The notes beneath the pieces are model-generated. The model made no database searches. It worked only from the letters and a program-made list of their open reading frames with translations, and was not told the DNA's origin. 45,252 nucleotides of DNA, taken from Klebsormidium nitens (Eukaryota > Streptophyta > Klebsormidiophyceae > Klebsormidiales > Klebsormidiaceae). Below, in pieces: positions 10,241-21,989 of this stretch. Positions within the stretch are counted from its first letter, which is position 1. The number at the start of each line of letters is the position of its first letter. The translations under genes were made by a program, and so were the position numbers. Where the stretch lies: contig DF237618.1 of the NCBI GenBank assembly GCA_000708835.1, positions 1-45,252 of the forward strand. Direction: 5' to 3'.

Positions 10241-10512
10241 TCTCCGCTCCGGCAGTCCTCAGTCACAGACAAGCAGAATCTGCACGGTCCGTTCGCACCG
10301 AAGCCTTTGCTTCTTTTCCTTTTCAAGAACAGCTTAGCGAATTGAGTAGGAAGCCATCTAGTGCGCATTATACTTGCAACAATCTGGTGCAAATGGACCG
10401 GGGCCGAGATTCCAAAGCACACATGTACTGACTGGGACTGCGTTGGGATATGACTCGACTCCGGGCAATGCTCCGGTTGGCAATGCCGTAGGTGTAAAGT
10501 GCCCGGTACGTG

Positions 10513-10520
10513 TATATAAG
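10513..10520 (+). promoter_or_regulatory. Possible TATA box
   Basis: TATATAAG on the plus strand, about 80 bp before the MITE. No recognisable coding region follows, so this may be chance or the relic of a promoter. Confidence 0.15.
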
Positions 10521-10598
10521 GCAGCCGGTTGCCGGCCGGTTCAGCCCGGAACCAGCCAGGAAGATCCAGATTCTGGAATCGGAATCTCGAGCAAGATG

Positions 10599-10907
10599 CA
10601 GGGGACCGCACCGAAGGTAAACTCTGCGCAATTGGAACCTATATTTGATTTTTTTATCCTGGCGCCAGCCAGGATTTTTCCGGTAAATCCTGGCTGGTTT
10701 TGGAAAATCTCCGGTGAAAAGTTGGTTTTCCTGGCTGGAAAATCCAAAACTCCGGGAAAAAGGTCAAATCCTGGCGGGCTGATTGCCCGCTTACGGTCCT
10801 CCCTGGCTGGCCGCCAGGATTTTCCGGTGAATTTTTCCCTGGCTGGCGCCAGAGCCAAAACCTTTCTTGCGGAGAGTTGCTGGCTGGCCGTTCGGTGCGG
10901 TCCCCTG
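10599..10907. mobile_element. MITE, 309 bp, 17-bp perfect TIRs, 6-bp TSD
   Basis: The ends are CAGGGGACCGCACCGAA (10599-10615) and its exact complement (10891-10907). AAGATG flanks both sides (10593-10598 and 10908-10913) as a target-site duplication. The core has no ORF of its own but repeats words such as CCTGGCTGG and GGATTTTCCGGTGAA in both orientations. CAGGG-type ends recall hAT, but hAT makes 8-bp duplications and here only 6 match, so the superfamily is open. Perfect TIRs imply recent insertion. Confidence 0.85.
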
Positions 10908-10913
10908 AAGATG

Positions 10914-13900
10914 ACGACATCATTCACGGTATTCCGACGACAATCTGTTGCTTAGCGACCAATGATTTGGCAAATATTCTCGAAGAACTAAAGTTGGAAC
11001 TGATGATTGCCGAATCCGGAGTCCCGCTGGCGGCCGGTTACTTACACCTTCCAATAATTGGAGATGCTATGGTGGACCGACCCGGTTGGTCATCTGGGCC
11101 CAGCTAGGTACCGGTAGGGTTTCGGGGGTGGTTTCAACTTTCCTCAGGTTGCAATATGAACTGATAGTTTTCGTACACTCCTTGCTGATCTTTGAAGAGG
11201 TACCGTGGTACATCGGAAGGAACCGATCTGAGCCGGCTTCAACGCGGGCGCCGTTTATGGAGCGGCTCAGTAATTACACAGAGTCAAAGGGAATCAGGAA
11301 ATCAGTGAAGTCAAGTATCTCACGCGCCTCAATGTCCGGCTCAGTGGCTTGACGACGTGTAAAATCGATCGGTGGTCATATTCGGTGGGTACTCGGAGGG
11401 AGTCTGTGCATGTGCACGCGCCTCAGCCTGAACCACAGCAGGTCATTCGTATTTGTTCTAGCCAACAGGATCGATGGAAGAGAACGCGTATAAACGTATA
11501 ACCAATCACCCGATCACATTCATCCACCTCAGCCCAATTGCTGCCAGTTTTACTTGAAGATATATGAGGTCCCACTGCAATCGAAATTTGCGCTAGACTG
11601 CTCCGTAGCGGGGTGAGATATCGATATCGATGGACCTCCGTAGTACCGACACGCGATCGATCGAGCTTATCGTCAGTTCCGACCCATATGCTAACGCTTT
11701 TTTAACCCACGTAGGGGCACTCTCGTGATTGCGTTCCAGGAAGCCAAGACTTGGGCCTCTCACTGCATACCATAGGTTTGCACGCTTCATGACGCCGCCG
11801 TGATTCTAAAACACCGTGCAATGCCTTTCAATATTGTTGAGTTGCTTCTACACGAAGGACGGGAGTGCCTGTACGTACAACTGGAAGGCAGCGGATGACC
11901 ATCTGGCCGGCACACGGTAGTCCTGACGCCGAAAAGGATTTGACCTGGTAGAAAGCCCAGAGAATCCCGTATCTGAACGGCGCTTGAAGGAAAAGTTCCA
12001 TCTAAGTGGTAAACGAGGTGCTCGGATTTCAGCATGGGCTCATGGAAATGAAATCGCCGCAAGTTCATGAGCTTGCAGCAGCTCATAACACGAACTATCA
12101 CGGCCGCGGCTTGCACACTCAGGTCCAAGTCTTTGCTATTGATCGGCAACATGTACTTCGATGGAAGTCTTTCAGGCGTCAGAAAAGGATAATAAAATGA
12201 GCTAGGAGGGGCAGTTACCGATGCTGTCGGGTAACGTCCTTCCGCCCAGTGTAATATTCAAAGCTAAGGTGAATCATATAGTCAGACCCTGGACCGGCTT
12301 CTGGACCCAGCTTCCCTCTCGAGCATATTGTGCCATGTAATTTCAGAGCCCTAAGAGACACAGGCGATCCACTTGACGCAGCGCACATTATAAGCATAAG
12401 GCTACTACAATTTGGCCGGACTTCCCTCAAGCTGGACTGACGGGCGCGCGCGGACAGGCGGAGGGCCCCGCTGGCCCAAAGGGCGTGTCGAGCTCTCTGC
12501 AAACCAGCCGAACTCTACTAACCGGTGTTTGTACATGCTCCGAGGCTCGAATCGGGGGGGCACAAGCCAAAGGTTCCTGTCAGCTCCGCGCATGGGCATG
12601 GTTCCCTAGCTGGAAGAAAAGGCCGCTTGTTGTTTCCGAGTAAGCTCGAGGACTATACAAGCTCCAACAAAGGAGTGGGTCGTAGTAACTTGTAAGGCTC
12701 ATGATTGCGGTCGGTTGGCAAGTGCATGTGAACCTCCAGAAGAAGTCGTGAGCACACGCTTTCGACAAACCAAGCACGAATCGGGGGGTTTTGGAGATGC
12801 AAAGAACTCAACTAGAGAAGTAGGTCCCTCGTAGATGTGATTCGATAACAGCCCGCATGCTGACGGCAGAGCAGATGGGAAGGACCATGCGGCTTTCGCT
12901 ACGACCCCTATCAAATTGAGCAAAAGCTCTCACGCGGTGCTTCGTCACAGCCGTTCCCCGTGCTTCCATTCTGTTGGCCTGAAGTCACGTGATGAGCGCG
13001 ACCGAACGCGCAGTCGCGACCAGATTCTAGCGCGTAAGAATCATGTTAGTGAGGGGGAAGCGAGACGATGTGGTCAATCAGACCGACTACCTTTGAGAAA
13101 GACAACCCCGCGACAGATTGGCGCCTAAGAATCTGAGGCCAGAAGTCCGGTGCGCACCAAATTGACGTCAAAGAAGCAGGTTTTAAGACACCGAAAAAGC
13201 CCTCTTCACCGGTAAGTGACGTGCACCGAAACGGAACAAGCTTGATAGGCGTCAAGTGCAAAGGGGCGACAGCTCTACCAGATTCAGACGACTCCTTGAG
13301 GCAACTTTGAAATTGCAACCCACTGTAACTCTGGTGGCCGGCGCAGAAAACCGGCCATAGAATGACAACCCGAATCAGAGCGACTTGTCTCGAAGTTCTG
13401 GGCCTCGTTCGGCAAGTCATGGCAAAGTGAAGATTCTGAGTTTGAATGATTGTTTGCAGAGTATCGTAGCTCTCTAATGAAAAGAGCAAAGGCAGTACTG
13501 AGCAACTGCTGCTCAGCCGGCATGCTCCCGATCATGGCCGTGTTACGTTTCTTCCACGTGGACCAGCACGCCCACTGCAGTTCACGACAAGTCGGACCTA
13601 CATTCCAAGACGGGTCAATGGATACAAGAAGGCTTAATCATCCGGTCTAGCTTCCAAGAATGTTTTGAGGTGAAGACGCAAGAAAGTTGTCAGGAGGCCT
13701 GGCGTATACGCAGACTCAAAAGTTTTGGTAAACGCAAGACAAATTCAGACACAGGGCTGTCCACTCAAATAAAGGAGGGATCAGGAAGCAGACGTTGCGC
13801 CAAAACATCAGACTAAAGTCGGCGTCTGTTTGAAATCTTCCACATGACTTTAGTCTCTCCGAGTACGCAGAAAAAAAACTAAGACGTAATTTGATGAGCA

Positions 13901-16900
13901 TCTACGGTCGACCGGTTGGATCGTGTTGAGAAGAACTCAAACGTCACATGTGACGTCCTTTCGTTGAGCCGAATGTGGAGCGCTCACTTGTAAATGCGTC
14001 ACTATCACAGCCTTGGTTATGTAAGTTAGCTAGCCCGACTTCATAAGACCGAGTCAAAGGGCCTGCGAAGTTCTGGAACGACAGGAAATCCAGTGGAAGC
14101 CTATCTTTTACCAATCGGGCGATTACCAGGCCTAGTCCTCGTTGCTGAATGTGGGCTCGAAACGCTCAACGTGGCGTCAATTTGCGGAGTACGAGGGAAG
14201 CAGCTCTGAGCGTCTTGCTCAGGTACGTACTCAGGCGTGGTAAGTTGTTCACGGCCAGGAGCAGAGCGATCCAGTGTCGACAATAATCGGAAAGTATCAA
14301 CTCACTTGAGGTTCCGGTTGGGAAGAGATTCCCCGATGGAGTCGATCTTCAAATCGACCTTCACATTTGACCCGTGCAGTACGCAATCTAGCGCGGCAGC
14401 AATACACTGTACCTGCACTTGTACAGTTGTCTTATGTGGACCAGAGTTGCAAGGTTCGTGGCCCTAGCGAATTTTGAAGAAGCATGATCTGAAGAATGAC
14501 GTCATGCTCATCTACGAACCGATATAACCCCATCTTCCTCACACATTTGTCGCCGTAACAACATGGTACTCCTCAGTCTGAGGCAGTGTCACTTTGTAGA
14601 ATGATGCCGCGAACCGGCAGTCGTCCGGGTGCCACTAGAAAGATCTCTGGGACTTCTGTGCTGCCCGTCAGAAAAAGCTATCCACCACCAATGCGTGGTG
14701 CGTCTTTTGTATTAAAAGTCGTGTCCACCGGAGGTGTTCAACAGAGCCACCTCGCCTCTCAACCAGAGGCAGTTCCGTGGAAAAGCTTGGGCGCTCCCGG
14801 CCAGCTAAGCATACGTTTCTATCCTTGCATAGAGCAAGAGCGTTTCGAATTTGGCGAAACTCAGCGTTGCTGCCCTAAAAGCCAAGAATTTGACACAGCG
14901 AAAGCGAAGTGGACCGAACAGAAGTTTCGTTTTCAGGAAAGCCAGCAGGTGTGTGCAGATAGCCTTCAAACGAAGAGACTTTCGAATAGCCTTTCCGGAT
15001 GAGCGGCTCCGATTTTACTTCCTCCCCTCAAAAGTGAATAAGCTAACTGCTCATCCTTGGCTCGTCACAACCATCGTGCATCAAAGTGGTCTTGTTACAA
15101 AGAGTTGATTGACGATGCTCGATTTGGAAGTCTATAAGTCAAGTGCTGCCGGAGCCGGTGATTCTATTAGCCGTGAATCTGCATCGCAGGATCCGTAATA
15201 CAAGTATCCTACAAGGATCCGTAGTACAAGCTCTGGTTTCAATAAGCTTTGGTTCTGAGGAACCCAGAAGCTGGGGGTTTGACGAAGTTCACATAGGAAA
15301 CTCGTACGTAGCTGAACGGTCCGACGGAAGACGACTAAGCCTGACTCTTGGCAGCACCCCCTAATCACAAAGCTTCCGCGTGCTGCGACGCGAAAAGGTG
15401 TCATCCAGGCCTTTGCCAAAGCACTGTGAGAGAAACAAAGCCCCAAATGATGAGAATTTCACTTCATGATTCGTTATTTGCGGCTCACGTTCGCAGATCA
15501 CCCAGCATACTCTGTTGAGCTACTATGCTCATGCAAGACTTCGTTTTGGCCAAAAGTAACGGGAAGATATACAAAGCGATTTTCAAAAGCTATGCTTGGA
15601 AGCGCAAGGAAAATGGAAGCCGGCTTCTCTGGGTCACTGTGCATCACGCGAAGTCAGGGAGAGACAGGTGGTGTAGACAAAATCGAGCCCATTGCACCAG
15701 TCTTCCTCCTGATTCATCTATCTTCTTAAGCCCCGGTAGCCCATAAGAAAGAGGAACTGAGTTGAGACACCAAGATTTACGGGTCATGAACTGGGGATTG
15801 CATCATTGTGGTCAGCCATTATCTTGAGTGTCAAAGAAAGTGGCCTCATCCACTTAAGACACCTACTTGTTCTAAGCGTCTCGGTGCTCAGGAGTCGGAT
15901 CAATCTGAAGTCATGGCCGGCTGATGCCCTATTATACAGATTGTGGTTTTAATATGCAATCGCCTATTTCGTGGCAGCTTCAAAGAAGCATATCTTCTGA
16001 TCTGCCGCCTTCGGAGAGGGGCGCTGCCGTGACTCTAGCTGATCCTGAGCTGCTCTAGTGTTTTCACACCTTTGGTGCCCAAGCTCTCGACTTGCATTCA
16101 GATGTGGTGTTGCAAACGAAGGTTCACGACGTAAGCAAATTCTGACGAAACGGGCAGTGCACCACTTTGGTTGATATGAACGAGTCTCTAGTTCTAAATC
16201 TGTTTAGGACATTGGATTGCTTTGCACCAGGTTTAGGTATCAATGGCTGCCCCAACACAAAGGCGTACGAATCTAATCCAGATTAATGTCAATTCATCAA
16301 GAAGTGAAGGTTCGTGCCTTTTTGCGTCTCAACAGCCACCGAGCAGCTCCAAAGTGAACTGCGGCGGCGTGCTTTTTCTGACGTACGAAGGCCATCCGAT
16401 CCTGATCTCGAAGCGGTTACTTACGTGTCGTCAGCCCACTGGTTTACAAGCTTCATGTCGTAATCCGTAATGCATTTAAAAGCCCACCGCTTTGATTGAT
16501 GGGCTGAGACGAAAAGCTTGCCGGACGCTTTGAAAAAACATAAGGCCGCACTGCCATATACGTGAACAATAAAAATGGCCTCCCTAACCGGGAGGCATTG
16601 TCGCGGTTAGTGTGGTTCAATGTGTCTGAGTTGTGGCCTCGTGGGTGCGGCTGCGCGGCCGGCAGAGTTTGGGGGCTCGAGTCGTTTAAATGAGTTAGAG
16701 TGGGTTAAAGTGGGTTTGAGGATGCATGCCTAGTAGGTTAGGGTTTCTCGGACGATCAATGTTTGCAAGTCAACGGTTTGGATAGAGGGGAAGATGAATC
16801 GACGGTTTTCGGTCTTCAAGGTCAATGACACGTTGGCAGGCGGTAAGGGTTTGGCCAATAGGATTACGAATAACATTAATAACCTTACCGCGAAATTGAC

Positions 16901-17494
16901 ATGCTAATACAGGGAGGCAACTAGATTTTCAACAAGGTTTCAGTTCGTTCTTCGAGCAGAAAGCAATCACGATATCTCGTGCACCAACCCTGCACGATTC
17001 ACTCACAAAAAGCCGGGAGACACTGTGATCAGTAGATCAGCCCGTTCCGCATTGACTCAGGAAGAGCCGCGGCACTCATACCAGGAGCAAGGCACGTACG
17101 AGAAAGCATGCAAGAAGCACGGGCGCAGACTAGTGCAATCGCACACGTCACAGTCAACCCTACATAAGTATATGCAGCGTCCGCTGCCGTCGCTGAGTCC
17201 TCAGTGCTGGCTTTCTGAATACAGATGGAAGCATCTGGGCAAGGTTGCTCGTGGCTTTGCCTCGTCACTGCCAGTTTCAAAGATCGAAAACCCTCAAAAG
17301 GACACAACCGATCTGGAAAAACGCACCGCTACACTTCGGGTATTGCCGGCCTTGCAAGCCTCCAAAAGAAGCAGTGATTGTTGCACGTTAAATAAAGCCA
17401 GTCTAGGGGGAAACCGCACCCGCAGCGCTTGAGAAGTCGATTATTGTTGACCTGGACTTTCTCTTGAAGAAGCGTCGCTACTCATTGACGAGCT
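10914..17494. other. Intergenic stretch, no gene recognised
   Basis: Open frames here are short (up to 147 codons), lie on both strands, and show no family or splice-linked pattern that I recognise. A small perfect hairpin GCCTCCC-TAACC-GGGAGGC lies at 16578-16596. A 17-bp near-exact direct repeat lies at 15188-15230. Confidence 0.55.
15188..15230. repeat. Short direct repeat, 2 x 17 bp
   Basis: AGGATCCGTARTACAAG occurs at 15188-15204 and 15214-15230 with one mismatch. Confidence 0.85.
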
Positions 17495-17920
17495 ATTGGA
17501 CGAGGGTTTAGCTTTCGGCAAGCTTAAGTTGAGCGTCATCCGCGGAGCCCACTGGTGCATGTGCGCTTGCGGAACACACGGGGTTTTGCAGTTGTCAAAG
17601 AAGCTCTGGAAAATGTGGACCAGAAGCCAAGAAGCGCGGCATGAGATGTGCAATTTGAAAGAAAAACGAAGGAAGTGCTTGGAAGCTCCATCGGCCTTGC
17701 AAGTCTGAGATGCAGTGTCACGGTGAAGACGTTTTGTGTGACAAATATGACGTCACGTGCTTCGCACGAAGCAACCAATCAGCGGGTGATTGAGAACATG
17801 GATCGATGGAATTTGAAGTAGCAGTGTAAGCATGGAGACTTCAGGTTGAGATGTTTAGCAAGGGCGTCAGAACTGCGGAGCACGCAATGAGCGTGACGCT
17901 CAAAAGCTCCCGACTTCACG
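17495..17920 (+). repeat. Repeat family segment X (divergent copy)
   Basis: It shares the order of words with 24026-24420 and 25572-25975: TGAGCGTCATC at the start, then about 370 bp of loosely similar sequence, and a TGAGC-N5-GCTCA hairpin (17888-17902) at the end. Confidence 0.5.
17888..17902 (+). repeat. Hairpin TGAGC-GTGAC-GCTCA
   Basis: Perfect member of the TGAGC-N5-GCTCA family, followed by CACGGCC at 17917-17923. Confidence 0.8.
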
Positions 17921-18421
17921 GCCCAAATCGCCTTTATTTGGGACGTTAAAAGGAAGTCAGATTCCGGGCTTGGAAGACTTTAATCTTGGAAGCCAAAGCC
18001 CTTCCTCTTTGGAATATTTTCTGGCAAGCGGTAAATATGACTGAGATTAACGTCCATGTCGGCGCATCTTCCCCATGAGCGTTTTGCCCATTAAACTGCC
18101 CAAGCACTCGCGGCAAAGAGAGAGAAAACAACCTGCTCTTATTAAACCCGTCAGAATTTCACGGCGCAAAATTGAATTCAGACCCATTTGCAGGTAGTCC
18201 ACCAGCCCAAGCGAATGCGCAGGTTGATGGGCTTCGCGTGCAGGACCGCCTTGGGCATAGACAAACGGGCGCCATGCACTTGAAACGGGTGCCTGGTGAA
18301 ACCGGGAAGAAAAGGTGAGGAAAGCCGCCGTGCGATCGTTTTCGACACTGTTCAAGTCTTTTACAGGTTGAAAAACAAAAAGCGTGCAACAGAGCTCTTG
18401 GCACTCATTTGAACACTCTTC

Positions 18422-18436
18422 TGAGCTTTCCGCTCA
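18422..18436 (+). repeat. Hairpin TGAGC-TTTCC-GCTCA
   Basis: Perfect member of the family, followed by CATAGCC at 18456-18462. Confidence 0.8.
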
Positions 18437-18636
18437 TATAGGCCCAAGCACTAATCATAGCCGCTCGATATCCCAAGGAGCGGTAGCGTGCTCCGCTAGC
18501 TTTAAAACAAGCCTTATGATAGGGTTTTTTTGACAAGGGAAAAGCATTCAGTGGTCAGTCAAGGGGTGAGCAAAACATATTGGGACACGCTTGTCAAGGA
18601 TCATCAGTTATCTTTTATAACGCGTGCACCCCTCAC

Positions 18637-18795
18637 GGAAAGAACCTGCTCGAAGCGATCCGTTAGCTTCAGGCATGCACCGGACAAACTTTCAGAGACT
18701 TGTCGATTACCAGTAGTAGGCGGCTCCCGTTCAAATGAGGATAGCAACGAGCTTCCTGCTACGAAGGAGGGGTCTTCCTTTCCAGCTCTTCAACA
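18637..18795 (+). repeat. Repeat family segment Y, copy 1
   Basis: It shares ordered words with 25006-25180 and 26679-26855: AGAACCTGCT, TTAGCTT-AGGCA, GTAGGCGGCT and TCTTCCTTTCCAG. It leads into the large repeat copy A. Confidence 0.65.
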
Positions 18796-18834
18796 CTTAC
18801 GTACGCAAAACCGGGACGTAATACTAATTTGTGA

Positions 18835-21800
18835 AAGCAGGGGTAGGAAGCAGGACAGCCAATTGAAAGAGGAAGCTTGAAGCGCACCCCACACCGCACT
18901 CGGCCAGAAATTCAGGAAAAGCTTCACCGGCCGTCAACAGCGGGCGAGTTCCGCCCAATGCGAGGGAGGAACTAACCATCTCAATCTGACTAAGCAGTCT
19001 AGTCAGAAGACAGGTGGCACCCAACCCGAGCGGCTAAAATTGTTGCCGGTGGCGGCTGAAATGATACACACCCCCAAGGAAGCAACGGTTCAGGCAAAGC
19101 GACTCGTTTCAAACAGCTACTAGACACGGCAAAAATCAAAACTTGTGACAAAGAAGCAACCGGCACGCCCTCATCTCGAAGCGCCCGAAATCGGACTTAA
19201 GCTTTCCGAAGTTAAGGACTGGTTCTTTGGCGTCACGAGTGTCCACTTCAAAAATAGTTGAGCTTTGCATGGCTCATAGGCACGTCGATCACAGCCCACA
19301 CAGTCCAGCCTTTGAGCCCGGTGTACCCACGCAAGCTTTCTAGCTAAACTATTGCTTCCATAAGTGCTCAAGCGCCCGCTTACAGACACCTCCGCTCTCA
19401 CCATCAATGTCTCTGGTTGCGTCAGAGTACGCAGTCATCTACGCTAAAAGATCCTGTTCACCGAATGGTAAGACTACAATCAGGTACGTAAACAGGTGCG
19501 GCGTCGGTTTTTCGTCGGAGAGGTAGGCTGAGCACTGGACCCAAAGGAAAACTCGCCTGCTTAGAAGTCAGGGGGACTCAGATTTGGTCAGATTCTCGTC
19601 TCTGAAATTGTGGGTCTACGAAGATAAGCCATGCTCTTAGCGTCAAGAGTTGTCAACAAAATAGGCAGACGTCCACCATACGTGTTGAATGAGGCTCTGG
19701 AGAGTGCGCGACCCGTTTGATCAGAGGACGAATGTTGAGTGCGCACTGCGGAATCAAACGAGCCAATCTCAAATCAGGAAAAACAAGATTTTGTAAATAC
19801 TCGAGACTGCATGTCACTTTGGGAAGCGCTACAATATTAGGGACTTCTGACTTCTGTGTCGAAGACTCATTATAAGGGCGAAGAAGAGCCCCGACGAAGC
19901 TGGGCTACATTTGTGACAGCGCGCAAAAAGCAATAGCAGGCGTATACACGTGCGTTGAAGTGGCACGCGTCGGTCGCAGAAGACTCATCTTACAGTAGTT
20001 AACCTGGCTTGAGACACTGGAAGGATCCTGGATTCTGAACGGAAATGCTCAGCTGGGTCGATTCATCACTGCCAGTAATGACAACGAACAAGACTAGCAG
20101 GGGCCAGGAAAGACCAACTGACCGGACCCCAGATCACTTTGCTTACCGTGAGCGCAAATATTGCAAGGACGGGCCATTCGTTCACAAGCCCACGGTCTCA
20201 AAAGGAAAATGATAAATGCGCCACAGAGCAGTGCGTCAAGTCGCACCGAGACTCCTGAATTTGAAGACGTCAGACCTCTCGCTGTAAGAGCTCAGCTTCC
20301 GCTCATCTCAAGCGACTTCCAAGTGTAGTGCCATCACGGATGAGTATTCGCTAGACAAGCTCTGAGAATCGATTGTAAGTTGCTCCAAATCCTGACGGAA
20401 GGAAGGAAGCCACAAGGCCGGATGTAATTCAGGGGGCGGAACGAATCGCAAGCTTGAGGAGAACCGTGTGCCCAGTAAGGTGTTCGTGCAATCGAGCTGC
20501 GGTGAGCACAAGTTCCAAGGGAAGACTTTCCGAAGCGGCATCACGATTCGGACGAGACATCCACTGAGGCTGCCGCTCACCAGCCCGTCATATCGATCAT
20601 CACCGGCAAATGAACGTGAGCCTTTATTTACAACGAAAGTAAAAGGAGCAGAAAAGAAAACCAAAAAAATTGCGTCACGGGCGTACGAGCTGACGTCGGA
20701 CACGAAGCTGAAAGCCGACACGTCAGCAAGCCTTGTGGCACGTGTTTGAATTTCACGGCTGGCATGCAACTCGAAAGATGCGGCGTTGTTTGTGGCTCTA
20801 CACGTCATACCCACTGTTTGGCTCCCGGCCGCCCCAGAATTTTAGGGGCGCAGAATGTCACGGTGGGGCTGATAAAGCTCCGGTTTAAGAAGGTTCTAGA
20901 ACTATGAGAGTATAATTCCTACGTCCTTCATGTGAGTCAGGCATGTAGCGTCATAAGCCTTCGGGGGTGAGAATTTCCTGGTCGCGATTTCGGAGTCAGC
21001 CACCAAGTACTAATATCAGACGAAACGAACGTCGCGGCGTCACAATGCAAAGTACCACAGCCTCTGCTGACCTTCAATTGCGGCCCCGGAGGCCCGACGC
21101 ATATCATCACTGCCTCTAGCCCTTTCCAAGACTGAATAAAACATAGATGAATCCGGAACGATTGTTCACAGTGAACCCTTTCAAGGTGATTACGGGCTCA
21201 CAAACGGAAGCCTTGCATGCGCCACGCGTCGAAAGCACTGCTATTTGAGGCTGCAATACCATGTGATTGTTAGCTTCTTGTTCAAGTTGAAGCCTTGAAA
21301 GGCAGAAAAAGTGTTAAATGAACAAGTCAGAAACACAGCATTAAGCCACTACGATCAACTCGGTTAGGGCGCCCCTAGCTTGTCAATTCCTCAGCTGAGA
21401 ATGGTCGAGTTCGGGCTTTCAATGTGGACCACAAACGGTCCCAACAAGGGACTCACGATCACTAAAACTACTGCAAGTGCAAGTCGCTAAACGTGCCTGC
21501 CGTTGCACGCGCATTGACGTAAGTCCCGTTCCGGAACCGCAATTGCACTAGCAGCGTGTAGAATCCGAAGTCTATGAAGTTTAGAAAGGCATCACTGTCC
21601 ACCGCTGACGACCTGAGCTTTGGCAGGCTCAGCTTGAGCGGTCATCATTGCCACAAGTTATAGTGTGCTTAACAGGCCAGTTTTGGACGGTCGTGAGAAG
21701 AGTTGTGGATTTTGTTGACCAAGGGCGTGGCACAAATTTTTTGGAAGAGCGAACTACGGACAGAAGCGTGTGTCAAAGAACGTTAACTCGCGTAATTGGG

Positions 21801-21985
21801 CTGTAGTATCAAAATCACGGGTTTTTTGATGACCAAAGTGAGCTCGAGGCTTGAAAGTCTCTGCCCCACAGCAAACAACGAAAGGGTGAAAGTCCAGAGA
21901 CTAATATTCATGTCGATGTGAAGAAGCAGTACACGCTTGGAATTTCGGAGTAAGATCTACGAGGGCGTTATCCGAAAGCGAGCGT
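18835..21985. repeat. Large tandem repeat, copy A (about 3.1 kb)
   Basis: It begins GGTAGGAAGCAGGACAG and ends GGGCGTTATCCGAAAGCGAG, and is collinear with copy B. Shared blocks include CACCGGCCGTCAACAG, CGTCCACCATACGTGTTG, GTGTGCCCAGTAA and GACTAATATTCATGT. By eye the copies differ at about a fifth of positions, and A carries about 750 bp that B lacks. The repeat has no known domain. Minus-strand readings are related between copies. Confidence 0.85.
20308..20814 (-). CDS. Repeat-borne open frame, 168 codons, unknown
   Basis: The longest open frame in copy A. Its second half (CSPQLDCTNTLLGTRFSSSL, then HPALWLPSF, then LSSEYSSVM) is recognisable in copy B near 22811-23069, where frameshifts and stops break it. 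I recognise no domain. Because the copies are similar at DNA level, a shared peptide does not prove coding. It may be a relic of a mobile-element gene. Confidence 0.2.
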   Translation of the reverse strand: MGMTCRATNNAASFELHASREIQTRATRLADVSAFSFVSDVSSYARDAIFLVFFSAPFTFVVNKGSRSFAGDDRYDGLVSGSLSGCLVRIVMPLRKVFPWNLCSPQLDCTNTLLGTRFSSSLRFVPPPELHPALWLPSFRQDLEQLTIDSQSLSSEYSSVMALHLEVA

Positions 21986-21989
21986 GGAG

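Larger units (their letters stand above)
9489..10598. other. PhoD upstream region
   Basis: No gene recognised. It should hold the PhoD 5' UTR and promoter, transcribed toward lower coordinates; I saw no clear TATA box close to the start codon. It contains a 12-bp palindrome CTACCTAGGTAG (9734-9745) and, close by, GCTGG-CACAG-CCAGC, which could form a small hairpin. Confidence 0.5.

Noticed and set aside
16578-16596. GCCTCCC-TAACC-GGGAGGC as an intrinsic terminator
   Set aside because: No T run follows and the DNA is eukaryotic nuclear; a chance hairpin is enough.
16733-16747. TTAGGGTTT as an interstitial telomere repeat
   Set aside because: Only a single partial unit is present.
17025-17432. 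135-codon plus-strand frame as a gene
   Set aside because: No domain, no upstream signals, and codon use unlike the GC3-rich real exons.
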